Below, piece by piece: positions 50,707 through 59,106 of a stretch of DNA of 64,000 nucleotides. Source of the DNA: NCEH01 sp043195125 (GTDB taxonomy: Bacteria; Pseudomonadota; Alphaproteobacteria; Rhizobiales; Xanthobacteraceae); NCBI RefSeq assembly GCF_043195125.1, contig NZ_JBAFWR010000002.1. One strand, 5' to 3'. The translations under genes were made by a program, and so were the position numbers. The number at the start of each line of letters is the position of its first letter. Position 1 is the first letter of the stretch. Below the pieces are notes generated by a model. That model was not told the DNA's origin and did no database searches. It saw only the letters and a program-made list of their open reading frames with translations.

Positions 50707-52020
50707 ATGATGCATTTCGATCTGGCGCAGCTCTCCATCGTGCTGCTTCTGCTTCTCGTCGCCATCCTCGCCAGCGGTGTGTGGATTGCCTTCGGCCTCG
50801 GCATCGTCGGGCTCGCGGCCATGGTGCTCACCACCAACGTGCCCATCGGCCAGGTGCTCGCCACCACCGTGTGGAGCGCCACCGCCTCTTGGACGCTCGC
50901 CGCCCTGCCGCTGTTCATCTGGATGGGCGAGATCCTGTTCCGAACACGCTTGTCGGAAGAGATGTTCCGCGGCCTTGCGCCGTGGCTGCAATGGCTTCCC
51001 GGCCGCCTGCTGCATGTGAACGTGGTGGGCTGCGGGATCTTCGCTGCGGTCTCCGGCTCCTCCGCCGCCACCTGCGCCACCATCGGCAAGATCGCTTTGC
51101 CGGAGCTGGACAAGCGCGGCTACGACAAGGGCATGAGCATCGGCACGCTGGCCGGCTCGGGCACGCTCGGCCTGCTCATTCCGCCGTCGATCCCGATGGT
51201 GGTCTATGCGGTCACGGCCAATGTCTCGGTGCTCCAGGTGTTCCTCGGCGGCTTCCTGCCGGGGCTGCTGGTGATGGCGCTCTACAGCGGCTACATCATC
51301 ATCTGGGCGCTGCTCAACCCGTCCAAGTCGCCGCCGCGCGACCCGCGGATGCCGTTCCGGGAAAAGCTACGCCAATCGGCGCGCCTGCTGCCGTGCCTGC
51401 TGCTGATCGCGGGGGTGTTTCTCTCGCTCATCCTCGGCCTCGCCACGGCGACCGAATGCGCCGCCTGGGGCGTGATGGGCGCGCTTGCCCTGGCGGCCTG
51501 GAGCGGGACGCTGACCTGGACCGCGTTCATCGAGAGCGTGATGAGCGCCACCCGGCTGTCCTGCATGATCATGCTGATCATCGCCGGCGCGGCCTTCACC
51601 ACCGCCGCCATGGCTTATACCGGCATCCCGGTGGCGCTGGCGGAATGGGTGCAGGGGCTCAACCTCACCCCCGGCAAGCTCGCCCTGGCGCTGACCGTCA
51701 TGTACATCATCCTCGGCTGCCTCGTGGACGGCATCTCGATGATCGTCCTGACGGCAGTGATCGTGCTGCCGATGGTGAAGCAGGCAGGGTTCGACCTCGT
51801 CTGGTTCGGCGTCTACCTCGTCATCCACGTCGAGATGGCGCAGATTACGCCGCCCGTGGGCTTCAACCTGTTCGTGCTCCAGAACATGAGCGGGCGCGAT
51901 ACGCTCTCGGTGGCCAAGGCTGCTTTTCCATTCTTCATTCTGCTCAACGTCGCGGTCATCATCATCACGACCTTCCCGGAGATCGTCCTGGTGCTGCCGC
52001 GCTGGGCCTTCCCCGGGTGA
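50707..52020 (+). CDS. TRAP transporter large permease (DctM)
   Basis: A 437-residue polytopic membrane protein of the DctM/SiaM type, with about 12 helices and the family motifs VSGSSAATCATIGKIALPEL, GTLAGSGTLGLLIPPSIPMV and QITPPVGFNLFVLQ. It is the ion-coupled transport subunit. Starts three bases after dctQ; a second ATG follows immediately. 38 bases separate it from the binding-protein gene. Confidence 0.95.
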   Translation: MMHFDLAQLSIVLLLLLVAILASGVWIAFGLGIVGLAAMVLTTNVPIGQVLATTVWSATASWTLAALPLFIWMGEILFRTRLSEEMFRGLAPWLQWLPGRLLHVNVVGCGIFAAVSGSSAATCATIGKIALPELDKRGYDKGMSIGTLAGSGTLGLLIPPSIPMVVYAVTANVSVLQVFLGGFLPGLLVMALYSGYIIIWALLNPSKSPPRDPRMPFREKLRQSARLLPCLLLIAGVFLSLILGLATATECAAWGVMGALALAAWSGTLTWTAFIESVMSATRLSCMIMLIIAGAAFTTAAMAYTGIPVALAEWVQGLNLTPGKLALALTVMYIILGCLVDGISMIVLTAVIVLPMVKQAGFDLVWFGVYLVIHVEMAQITPPVGFNLFVLQNMSGRDTLSVAKAAFPFFILLNVAVIIITTFPEIVLVLPRWAFPG

Positions 52021-52058
52021 TCCACCGCCGTCAAAGCCAACCAGAAGAGGGATACAAA

Positions 52059-53042
52059 ATGGCACGCTTGCGTTTCCTCGCACCGGCGCTCGTCGCAGCC
52101 GGCATCGCCACGCTCTCGGCGGCCCCAGCGCTCGCCCAGACCAAGTGGAACCTTCCCTCCGCCTACCCGGCGGACAATTTCCACACCGAGAACATCGCTC
52201 AGTTCGCCAAGGACGTGGAAACCCTGTCCGGCGGCAAGCTGCTGATCACGCTTCATCCCAACGCCGTCCTGTTCAAGGCGCCGGAGATCAAGCGCGCGGT
52301 GGCGACCGGCCAGGCCCAGGCCGGCGAGGTCATCATGTCGATCCACGAGAACGAGGATCCGATCTTCGGCGTCGACGTGGTTCCGTTCCTCGCCACCTCC
52401 TACGAAAGCTCGAAGAAGCTCTGGGCGGCCTCTCGCCCGTTCGTCGAGAAGAAGATGGAATCGCAGGGGCTTATGGTGCTCTATGCGGTGCCCTGGCCGC
52501 CGCAGGGCATTTTCTCCAAGAACCCTGTCACCAAGGTCGAGGATCTGAAGGGCGCCAAATGGCGCGCCTATAATGTCGGCACCTCGCGCATCGGCGATCT
52601 GCTTGGCGCCCAGTCCGTCACCGTGCAGCAGGCCGAACTGGCGCAGGCGCTCGCCACCGGCGTGGTCACCGCCCTCATCACCTCCGCCGCCACTGGCTAT
52701 GACGTGAAGATCTGGGAAAGCATTCCCTATTTCTACGACGTCCAGGCCTGGCTGCCGAAGAACATGGTGTTCGTGAACAAGGCCGCGTTCGAGGCCCTCG
52801 ACAAGCCGACTCAGGAGGCCGTGCTGAAGGCCGCCGCCGCAGCCGAGGAACGTGGCTGGAAGAGCTCCATCGAAAAGAGCAAATGGTATGTCGACCAGCT
52901 CCAGGCCAAGGGCATGAAGGTGGAGCCGCCCTCCGCCGAACTGCGGGCGGGCTTCGAGAAGATCGGCAAGCAGCTGACCGCCGACTGGATCAAGAAGGCC
53001 GGCCCGGACGGCGAAGCCATCCTCGCCACCTTCAACAAATGA
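52059..53042 (+). CDS. TRAP transporter substrate-binding protein (DctP)
   Basis: A 327-residue periplasmic binding protein. Signal peptide ends near APALAQTK (about residue 26). DctP marks: WNLPSAYPADNFHTENI at the mature N-terminus, the EVIMSIHENEDPIFGVD strand, and the conserved KGAKWRAYNVGTSRIGD segment. Its Arg in that region is the usual carboxylate ligand, so the substrate is probably an organic acid, perhaps 5-oxoproline given divergent hyuAB. ATG 52059 follows GAGGG. Confidence 0.93.
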   Translation: MARLRFLAPALVAAGIATLSAAPALAQTKWNLPSAYPADNFHTENIAQFAKDVETLSGGKLLITLHPNAVLFKAPEIKRAVATGQAQAGEVIMSIHENEDPIFGVDVVPFLATSYESSKKLWAASRPFVEKKMESQGLMVLYAVPWPPQGIFSKNPVTKVEDLKGAKWRAYNVGTSRIGDLLGAQSVTVQQAELAQALATGVVTALITSAATGYDVKIWESIPYFYDVQAWLPKNMVFVNKAAFEALDKPTQEAVLKAAAAAEERGWKSSIEKSKWYVDQLQAKGMKVEPPSAELRAGFEKIGKQLTADWIKKAGPDGEAILATFNK

Positions 53043-53205
53043 GCCTCGACGCCTGAGGCTGCGGCGCGCGGCTGGCGCGCCGCCCCACGCTGGCCGGCCC
53101 CGCAAGGGCCGGTCTTTCCGCGAAATCCGCGCCGGCGCGTTTCACTGAAGACGCCTCGGCCGGCCGCCGCGGTCCATGCCCAATAACAGATAGACGCCAC
53201 GCCGC

Positions 53206-53772
53206 ATGACCCGACGCCCCTCCCCCCCTTCGGCCGCCGCCAGCGATGATCGCAAGATCTCCTCCGGCCCGCTCGGCTCGATCGTCTCCTCGGCCCATCT
53301 CGCGGACGGGGCGCTGCCGGCGCTCTCGGAGCTGGAATTCGGCCTCAACATGATCACCCACGGCTATCAGCGCTGGATGGTCCGCTGCATGGCGGCGGCC
53401 GGGTTGCCGGATCTCTCCTCGCTCGACGTGCTGGTGCTGCACCATGTGGCCCACCGCGACCGGGCGAAGACCATCGCCGATCTGTGCCTGGTGCTGGATG
53501 TGGAGGATACGCACCTGGTGACCTATGCGGCCAAGAAGCTCCAGGCGCTGGGGCTGGTTTCCGGCGGCCGGCGCGGCAAGGAGAAGACCTTGGCGGCGAC
53601 CGAGAAGGGGCGCCTCGCCTGCCAGCGCTATCGCGAGGTGCGCGAGGCGCTGCTGACCAAGACCGTGGCCGCGACCGGCATTGCGCCGGAAAAGCTTTCG
53701 GAAATCGCCGCCTTGCTGCGCACGCTCTCCGGCCATTACGATCAGGCGGCGCGGGCGGCAGCGAGCCTTTAG
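53206..53772 (+). CDS. MarR-type winged-helix DNA-binding protein
   Basis: A 188-residue regulator: a disordered N-terminus (about residues 1-40), a helix for dimerisation (LEFGLNMITHGYQRWMVR), then a winged helix with HVAHRDRAKTIADLCLVL and recognition-helix segment DTHLVTYAAKKLQALGLV. Downstream of and in line with the TRAP genes across 163 bases, so it is the best candidate to control the TRAP-hyuAB region. The effector is unknown. Confidence 0.8.
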   Translation: MTRRPSPPSAAASDDRKISSGPLGSIVSSAHLADGALPALSELEFGLNMITHGYQRWMVRCMAAAGLPDLSSLDVLVLHHVAHRDRAKTIADLCLVLDVEDTHLVTYAAKKLQALGLVSGGRRGKEKTLAATEKGRLACQRYREVREALLTKTVAATGIAPEKLSEIAALLRTLSGHYDQAARAAASL

Positions 53773-53802
53773 GCGCGCCCCGCCACCCACATTCACCAAA
53801 AA

Positions 53803-53818
53803 TGTTTCACGTGAAACA
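53803..53818. other. parS centromere-like site
   Basis: The sequence TGTTTCACGTGAAACA is a perfect 16-bp palindrome and matches the bacterial chromosomal parS consensus at every position. ParB binds and spreads from such sites to segregate chromosomes. It lies in the non-coding gap between the winged-helix gene and cbtA. No other full copy is present in the window. Confidence 0.85.
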
Positions 53819-54050
53819 ATGACTTAAGCTAGACGAACATCGGTTTACTGGGGCTTCACCGCGGTTTTCCGGCCGATCACACCGGCTTTTCGCTCCGATA
53901 TTGCGCATCACATTTCGGCATGCCGAATGCCGCCCGCTTCTGAGGGATCGACGCGGGCCGACAGCGACCAAAAGGGCACCACCGGCGGCGCACCCGGGGG
54001 TCCGACACAGCGGTCCCCCCGGCTCACCGAACCGGCCCAGCGCAAGCTGG

Positions 54051-54905
54051 TCAGCGCAGGGCGCCGGCGGAAGCGAGGCGCACGCCGCGATGGGCGCGCA
54101 GGCTGCGCTCGGCGAGCGGGCCGAAGACCAGCCCGAGGGTCGTCCATAGCACCGCCTGGATGCCGAGCGTGGCGATGCGGAACTCCCACAGGAGCGAGGC
54201 CGAGAATTCGGCCGGCACCTCGTTGATGGTCGGCAGCGCCATCTGCACCAGGGCGATCACCGCCACATAGGCGAGGGCCGCCGCCACGATGCCGTTCCAC
54301 GCGCCGTGGCGGGCGGCGAGCCGCCGGGCCAGCAGCACGGCGCCCGTGAGCGCGACCAGCGAAGCCGCGAGCATCAGGAAGAACATCTGGGTGCGGAAGC
54401 CGATGGTCGCGCCGTCGCCCACGGCGGGCGGATTGGCGGGATATTTCAGCCCCGGCACCAGCACGATGGCCAAGAACCCGCCCAGCGCCAGCAGCACCAC
54501 CGTGGCGCGCGGGGACAGCGGACCCACCCGCCCAAGGGCGAAGGCGAAGACCAGCGCGAAGATGCCGCCCATGGCGGCGCCATAGACCACGGTGCCGGTC
54601 AGCAGGCCGAGGCCGGCCTGGGTGGACCGGCTGACCAATTCCTCCTCGCCACCATGGGAATGGCCCTCTGCGGCGGCGGGTTCCGGGGCGGCGGCATGCA
54701 TGTGCGTGCTGCCGTCGGCATGGACATGCGGCGTCGCCGCCGGGGATGCGGGAGCGGCGGCGGGCGCCGGCCCTTCCGCATGCGCTTCCTCAAAGGCGAT
54801 GGCGCGGTTGACCGCGGGTTCACCGAAGACGCGCGCGAATCCGAACGAGAGCAGGCCCGCGAGGACGCCGACAAGCATCCCGCGAAGCAGGAGAGACCCA
54901 ACCAT
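54051..54905 (-). CDS. cbtA: Cobalt transporter subunit CbtA
   Basis: A 284-residue membrane protein with five to six helices and a His-rich extracytoplasmic loop (about residues 39-90, with HVHADGSTHMHA and GHSHGGEEE), the pattern of the CbtA family proposed to import cobalt. Later helices contain FFLMLAASLVALTGAVLLA and QMALPTINEVP. Encoded 12 bases after cbtB, behind a cobalamin riboswitch. Family function is predicted from riboswitch linkage, not firmly proven. Confidence 0.92.
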   Translation of the reverse strand: MVGSLLLRGMLVGVLAGLLSFGFARVFGEPAVNRAIAFEEAHAEGPAPAAAPASPAATPHVHADGSTHMHAAAPEPAAAEGHSHGGEEELVSRSTQAGLGLLTGTVVYGAAMGGIFALVFAFALGRVGPLSPRATVVLLALGGFLAIVLVPGLKYPANPPAVGDGATIGFRTQMFFLMLAASLVALTGAVLLARRLAARHGAWNGIVAAALAYVAVIALVQMALPTINEVPAEFSASLLWEFRIATLGIQAVLWTTLGLVFGPLAERSLRAHRGVRLASAGALR

Positions 54906-54917
54906 GTCGCATCCCCC

Positions 54918-55142
54918 TCAGTGGCAGGGGAAGCCGAGCAGATGGCGGCCGTCGTGCAGGAATTCATGCACATACATGCCGGGGATGAGGGAGGTCGCAC
55001 CCTGTTCGGCGCCGACGAAATAGAGCGCGAGCAGCATCAGCAGGCCGCCGAACACCGCCCAGGGCAGAAGTTCGCTGACCGAGATGGTCTGCGTGCCGGC
55101 CGCAGCGCCGAGGGAGGAACCGGAAAGAAGGGTGTCGGCCAT
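54918..55142 (-). CDS. cbtB: Cobalt transporter subunit CbtB
   Basis: A 74-residue single-helix protein: helix about residues 28-45 (WAVFGGLLMLLALYF) then the CbtB His-rich tail with YVHEFLHDGRHLLGFPCH, matching the metal-binding C-terminus of the family. ATG 55142 fits both the short family size and the riboswitch position 46 bases upstream. Works with CbtA. Confidence 0.92.
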   Translation of the reverse strand: MADTLLSGSSLGAAAGTQTISVSELLPWAVFGGLLMLLALYFVGAEQGATSLIPGMYVHEFLHDGRHLLGFPCH

Positions 55143-55187
55143 GCTGGGTCTCCTGGGATTGCGCGTCCCGAAATCGAACAAAACCCT

Positions 55188-55305
55188 GCGGGCCGGGTCT
55201 GACTTGCGGCACAGCCGGAATGGCGTGCCGCTTACAGTGGCGCGACCGTGTCGGATTTTCACCGACTTCCTCACCCGCAGCGAAGCTCCGACACTATTTG
55301 CGGGA
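55188..55305 (-). ncRNA. Cobalamin riboswitch
   Basis: On the minus strand the conserved core is plain: GAGGAAGTCGGTGAAAATCC, then CGCGCCACTGTAAGCGGC, then the B12-box region GCAAGTCAGACCCGG, in the right order upstream of cbtB. By family, adenosylcobalamin binding turns expression off, so cbtBA would be made when cobalamin is low. A promoter with TTGACA at 55320-55315 and ATAGTG 17 bases later is a candidate just upstream. Ends are approximate. Confidence 0.92.
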
Positions 55306-55408
55306 TACAGGTTGTGTCAAACAAACAATGTGGCAAACCGGGCACCCGCCCGGCCCGCCGGCCGCCGTTCGATGTCCCCGCCTGATACCGCGAGGTTGCC
55401 CCGTCGCC

Positions 55409-55990
55409 ATGGCCAATCGCCTGACGCTGATCTGCCACGGTGCCACCGCCGCCATGCGGGCCGGCGCCTTTCCGTGCGACGAACCGCTGGAGCCGCGCGC
55501 CCTCGCGCAGACGCAAGCCTGGCGCGGCCGGCTGCGGCGGCCCGACCGGGTGCTCGCCGCGCCGGCCCTGCGCGCGCGTGAAACCGCACAGGCCCTCGGC
55601 TTTAACGCCGAGACGGATGTGGATCTTCAGGATTGGGACTGTGGGCTTTGGGCGGGCCTCACCTTCGCTGAGGTGGACACGGCTTATCCCGGCGCGCTCG
55701 CCCTCTGGCGCGGCGAGCCCCAGGCCGCGCCGCACGGCGGCGAATCGCGCACGGCGCTGATCGCCCGCATGGAGGATTGGCTGGACCGCCAGCGCGAGAG
55801 CCATGGCCATCTGATCGCATGCACCCACGCGGCGAATGTCCGGGCGCTGGTGGCCGGGCTTCTCCAGGCGCCTGACGCCTTCTGGCAGATCGACATCGCG
55901 CCCCTGAGCCTGACTGACCTGCGCACCGACGGCCGGCGCTGGACCCTGCGCACGCTCGGCCAGCCTTTGGACGACCCGCACGACACCTGA
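55409..55990 (+). CDS. CobC-like histidine phosphatase family protein with CHG motif
   Basis: A 193-residue protein with the phosphoglycerate-mutase fold: N-terminal LTLICHGATAA, DWDCGLWAGLTFAEV, GGESRTALIARM and second histidine in ACTHAANVRALV. The Arg of the usual RHG motif is Cys here. Divergent from riboswitch-controlled cbtBA, an association I recall in other Rhizobiales, so a role in cobalamin assembly (alpha-ribazole phosphatase-like) is plausible but unproven. ATG 55409 fits the fold start. Confidence 0.82.
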   Translation: MANRLTLICHGATAAMRAGAFPCDEPLEPRALAQTQAWRGRLRRPDRVLAAPALRARETAQALGFNAETDVDLQDWDCGLWAGLTFAEVDTAYPGALALWRGEPQAAPHGGESRTALIARMEDWLDRQRESHGHLIACTHAANVRALVAGLLQAPDAFWQIDIAPLSLTDLRTDGRRWTLRTLGQPLDDPHDT

Positions 55991-56143
55991 CGGGCACGGG
56001 GGGAAAGATCGCCGGAGCGGGCGGCACACCGCGCGGAAAGGGCCACGAGCGACACGCGCCACGCGGCCCCTCCCGCGCGGCGCAATGACGTGCCGCGCGC
56101 CCCGGCAAGGCGGGGAGGAAAGGGGAAAAGAACAATCCTAGGG

Positions 56144-56174
56144 CCGGCGGCACCGCAAACCTTGGCGCCGCCGG
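56144..56174 (-). terminator. Probable terminator downstream of formate dehydrogenase gene
   Basis: CCGGCGGC (56144-56151) pairs with GCCGCCGG (56167-56174) across a 15-base loop; reading on the minus strand a T-rich TTGTTCTTTTCCCC follows about 7 bases later. It lies 43-73 bases past the fdh stop. Confidence 0.6.
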
Positions 56175-56216
56175 GCTGTTTCAACCTGATCGGACTCGTC
56201 GGACCAGGCCCTGGCG

Positions 56217-57422
56217 TCAGCTGGCCTTCTTGAACTTGGCAGCCTCTTCCGAACCGCCGGTGGCATTGCCGGCGCTGTAGGAATGGGCCCCCACGCCGGC
56301 GAGCTTGCCGCCATCGACGATGAGATATTCGTCGCGGATCGGCCGGCCCTCGAAATAGCATTCCAGAATCTCGCGCGTGCCGGCCGCATAACGGGTCTGA
56401 GCGGAGAGCGAGGTGCCGGAGATGTGGGGCGTCATGCCGTGGTGGGGCATGGTGCGCCAGGGGTGATCCTGCGGCGCGGGCTGCGGAAACCACACATCGC
56501 CCGCATAGCCGGCGAGCTGGCCGCCTTCGAGCGCGCGCACGATGGCGTCGCGGTCGCACAGTTTGCCGCGCGCCGTGTTGACCAGATAGGCGCCGCGCTT
56601 GAACAGCTTCAGCGTCTCCTCATTGATCATGTGCTCGGTTTCGGGATGCAGCGGGCAGTTCAGCGTGACCACGTCGCACACGCCGTACATCTCCTCGCGG
56701 GTCGCGTGCCAGGTGAGGTTCAGCTCGGCCTCCACCTCGGCCGGCAGGCGGTGGCGGTCGGTATAGTGCAGGTGCATGTCGAACGGCTTCAGGCGGCGCA
56801 ACACCGCAAGGCCGATACGCCCGGCGGCCACCGTGCCCACATGCATGCCTTCCACGTCATAGGAGCGGGCGACGCAATCGGCGATGTTCCAGCCGCCCTT
56901 GCGCACCCAATCGTGGGAGGGGAGATAATTGCGCACGAGGCCGAGGATCATCATCACCACGTGCTCGGCGACGCTGATGGAGTTGCAATAAGTGACCTCG
57001 GCGACCGTGATCTTGGCATCGATGGCGGCTTGCAGATCCACATGATCGGAGCCGATGCCGGCGGTGAGCGCCAGCTTCAGCTTGGGCGCCTTGGCGATGC
57101 GTTCCTTGGTGAGATAGGCCGGCCAGAACGGCTGGGAGATCACCACTTCCGCGTCGTGCAGTTCGCGCTCCAGCACGCTGTCGGGGCCGTCCTTGGAAGA
57201 GGTCACGACCAGCGTGTGGCCAAGGGATTCCAGGTATTTGCGCAGGCCGAGCGCGCCTGAAACGCTGCCCAGCATGGTGCCGGGCTGGAAATCGATCGCC
57301 TTCGGGGTCGGCAGGGTCTGGCCGCCGGGATAATGGTCGATCCTGGGAAGATCGTCGCGGGCATAGGTCTTGGGATAGCCGTTAACGGGATCGTCGTAGA
57401 GAACGCAGACAATTTTCGCCAT
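56217..57422 (-). CDS. fdh: NAD-dependent formate dehydrogenase
   Basis: Metal-free D-2-hydroxyacid dehydrogenase-type enzyme oxidising formate to CO2 with NAD. The 401 residues match the Pseudomonas 101/Ancylobacter form: N-terminal KIVCVLYDDPVNGYPKTYAR, substrate Asn in TYCNSISVAEH, NAD fold GTVAAGRIG, catalytic His in MTPHISGTSLSAQ, and the C-terminal GAHSYSAGNATGGSEEA. ATG 57422 follows GGAGGAA. It supplies NADH from C1 compounds and CO2 for fixation in methylotrophs. A LysR gene lies upstream on the same strand. Confidence 0.96.
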   Translation of the reverse strand: MAKIVCVLYDDPVNGYPKTYARDDLPRIDHYPGGQTLPTPKAIDFQPGTMLGSVSGALGLRKYLESLGHTLVVTSSKDGPDSVLERELHDAEVVISQPFWPAYLTKERIAKAPKLKLALTAGIGSDHVDLQAAIDAKITVAEVTYCNSISVAEHVVMMILGLVRNYLPSHDWVRKGGWNIADCVARSYDVEGMHVGTVAAGRIGLAVLRRLKPFDMHLHYTDRHRLPAEVEAELNLTWHATREEMYGVCDVVTLNCPLHPETEHMINEETLKLFKRGAYLVNTARGKLCDRDAIVRALEGGQLAGYAGDVWFPQPAPQDHPWRTMPHHGMTPHISGTSLSAQTRYAAGTREILECYFEGRPIRDEYLIVDGGKLAGVGAHSYSAGNATGGSEEAAKFKKAS

Positions 57423-57602
57423 GGTTTCCTCCTGAAGGCAGGCCTCGGCATTCGCCGCAAAGGCGTTAGGCATGCCGGATCTTGGGCGGGGGCGGAGCAA
57501 CCGCCCGCCTGAGGCGATGCCGGTTCTGCTCCGCGTTCGGGGCGGCGCGCTTTGGCGCACGGTGCCGCTTCGACCGGCTCAGTGAAGACCGGCGGACCGC
57601 GC

Positions 57603-57622
57603 GCGTCCAATCGATTGGACGC
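57603..57622. promoter_or_regulatory. Perfect 20-bp palindrome between lysR and fdh
   Basis: GCGTCCAATCGATTGGACGC is fully self-complementary. It lies 181 bases upstream of the fdh ATG, 72 bases past the lysR stop. No T-run follows in either direction, so it is more likely a protein-binding site than a terminator. The adjacent LysR protein is a candidate ligand. Confidence 0.5.
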
Positions 57623-57693
57623 AAGAATTCATAGGCGAAGGCAATGATGGAACGGTTCCAGGAACCGCCCGGCGACGGGCGGCGCGGCGCGCC

Positions 57694-58596
57694 TCAGAGC
57701 GTGCGCAGCGCGCCTTGGACGAAGCCGCGCGCGATCCGCAGGAAGGCATCGGCCACCGGGGGCTTGGGATCGCGGTCGGTGGCGACGAGCCCCACCGCCT
57801 GGGTGTGCACCGGATCCACCAAGCGCAGCGCGCGCACCCCCTCGATGCGCCCGAAGCTGGACAAATGGGTCTGCGGCACGATGCTCGCCCAGGCGCCGGA
57901 GGCCACCTGCGACCAGATGCCGAAGAAGGAGTTGGCCTCGATGCGCGGGCGCGAGGCGACACCCGCCTGCGCCAGCACGCGGTCGATGATCCGCCGGTTC
58001 TGCATGTCGCCCGTCAGCAGGCAGAGCGGGCTTTCCGCCGCCGCGCGCCAGCTGATGGTCTCGCGGCCGGCATGTTCGTCGGCCTGCGCGGTGACGAAGA
58101 CATAGGCTTCCTCATAGAGCGCGAACCCGCTCACCCGGCTCAGCGGCTCGGTGTCGAGATAGGTGACGCCGACATCGAGGTCGAGATCGTCGAGCCCGCG
58201 CTGGATCGCGACCGAGCTGAGCGAATGGATCTGCACCCGCACCTCGGGATGGCGCGCGCAGAAAGCGTTCACGAGGGGCGGGATGGCCGGCAAGGTGGCA
58301 GGCACGGCGCCGATGCGCAGCTGGCCTGCAAGGCCGGCGCCGCGGCCGGACAATTCCTGCCTCAGCCCGTCATAATCCGCGACGATCCGCTGGGCCCACT
58401 GCAGGATCCGCTCGCCCTCGGCGGTGAGCCCCAAAAACCTGTGGCCGCGCACCACCAGCGGCTGGCCCAGTTCCTCCTCCAGCTTGCGCAGGCCAGCGGA
58501 CAAAGTGGGCTGGGACACGTTGCAGGCTTCCGCCGCCCGCCCGAAATGCCGTTCGCGGGCGACCGCCAGGAGATAATGCAGCTGACGGACGAACAT
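57694..58596 (-). CDS. LysR family transcriptional regulator
   Basis: A 300-residue regulator with the N-terminal winged helix (RQLHYLLAVARERHFGRAAEA, recognition helix SQPTLSAGLRKLEEELGQ at about residues 28-45) and a type 2 periplasmic-binding-like effector domain (about 90-295). Placed directly upstream of fdh, in the position and type of the LysR regulators of formate dehydrogenases (for example FdsR), so control of fdh is a fair inference. ATG 58596 fits the helix start. Confidence 0.9.
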   Translation of the reverse strand: MFVRQLHYLLAVARERHFGRAAEACNVSQPTLSAGLRKLEEELGQPLVVRGHRFLGLTAEGERILQWAQRIVADYDGLRQELSGRGAGLAGQLRIGAVPATLPAIPPLVNAFCARHPEVRVQIHSLSSVAIQRGLDDLDLDVGVTYLDTEPLSRVSGFALYEEAYVFVTAQADEHAGRETISWRAAAESPLCLLTGDMQNRRIIDRVLAQAGVASRPRIEANSFFGIWSQVASGAWASIVPQTHLSSFGRIEGVRALRLVDPVHTQAVGLVATDRDPKPPVADAFLRIARGFVQGALRTL

Positions 58597-58741
58597 CGAG
58601 AAAGCCCTTTTCCGGTGCGGCCCCGGCGATGCGCGCGACGATACCATGCTCGCCTGCGCACGAAGGCCGCGCACGGATGGCCGCGCCGCCAGGGGCGCGG
58701 CCTGAGAAGACGGGGCCGCCCACGGCGGCGTCCGCCCGGCC

Positions 58742-58951
58742 TCAATGAACGGCGATCATCACGTCCGACGCCTTGATGATGGCGGCGGCTTCCTGACCGA
58801 CTTCGAGCTTCAGTTCGTCCACCGCCTCGTTGGTGATGGAAGCGGTCACGGTCGCGCCGCCGCCCAGGTCGAGGCGCACGTGGGACGTGGTCGCGCCCTT
58901 GGTGATTTCCAAGATCTTGCCCTTCAACACATTCCGCGCACTGATCTTCAT
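58742..58951 (-). CDS. mop: Molbindin (single TOBE domain, Mop-type)
   Basis: A 69-residue single molybdate/tungstate-binding TOBE domain: KISARNVLKGKILEITKGAT, VTASITNEAVDELKLEVGQ, and AAIIKASDVMIAV are the standard Mop segments. Oligomeric Mop proteins store molybdate in the cytoplasm. Divergent from modABC with two ModE-like sites between; lysR and fdh follow it on the same strand. Confidence 0.94.
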   Translation of the reverse strand: MKISARNVLKGKILEITKGATTSHVRLDLGGGATVTASITNEAVDELKLEVGQEAAAIIKASDVMIAVH

Positions 58952-59007
58952 GATCCCCTCCAATGATGGCGCGGAGCCCGATGGGTCCTGCCCGCCACGC
59001 CCCACAT

Positions 59008-59031
59008 CGACATAGTTTAGAAAATATATCG
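59008..59031. promoter_or_regulatory. ModE-like operator, mop-proximal
   Basis: An imperfect 24-bp dyad with half-sites CGACATAGTTT (59008) and AAAATATATCG (ending 59031). The CG ends and ATAT cores match the ModE/Mo-box pattern. It lies 57-80 bases upstream of mop. The modE gene is 3 kb away in this window. Confidence 0.6.
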
Positions 59032-59050
59032 CTAGCGAAAATCGTCGCGG

Positions 59051-59072
59051 CGTTATATTTCACAATATATCG
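59051..59072. promoter_or_regulatory. ModE-like operator, modA-proximal
   Basis: A near-perfect 22-bp dyad: CGTTATATT (59051-59059), TCAC, AATATATCG (59064-59072), with one mismatched pair. It is 35-56 bases upstream of the modA ATG, over the expected promoter, as expected for repression by molybdate-loaded ModE. Confidence 0.72.
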
Positions 59073-59106
59073 CGCTGCACCACGGCACCGCACTCGGAGA
59101 GGGAAA

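Noticed and set aside
53914..53927. TTCGGCATGCCGAA, a perfect 14-bp palindrome near parS
   Set aside because: No known motif and 14 bp of GC-rich palindrome can arise by chance; not listed as a feature.
53901..54226. Short plus-strand open frames opposite the end of cbtA
   Set aside because: Arg/Pro/Gly-rich shadow frames without ribosome sites; cbtA is clear on the other strand.
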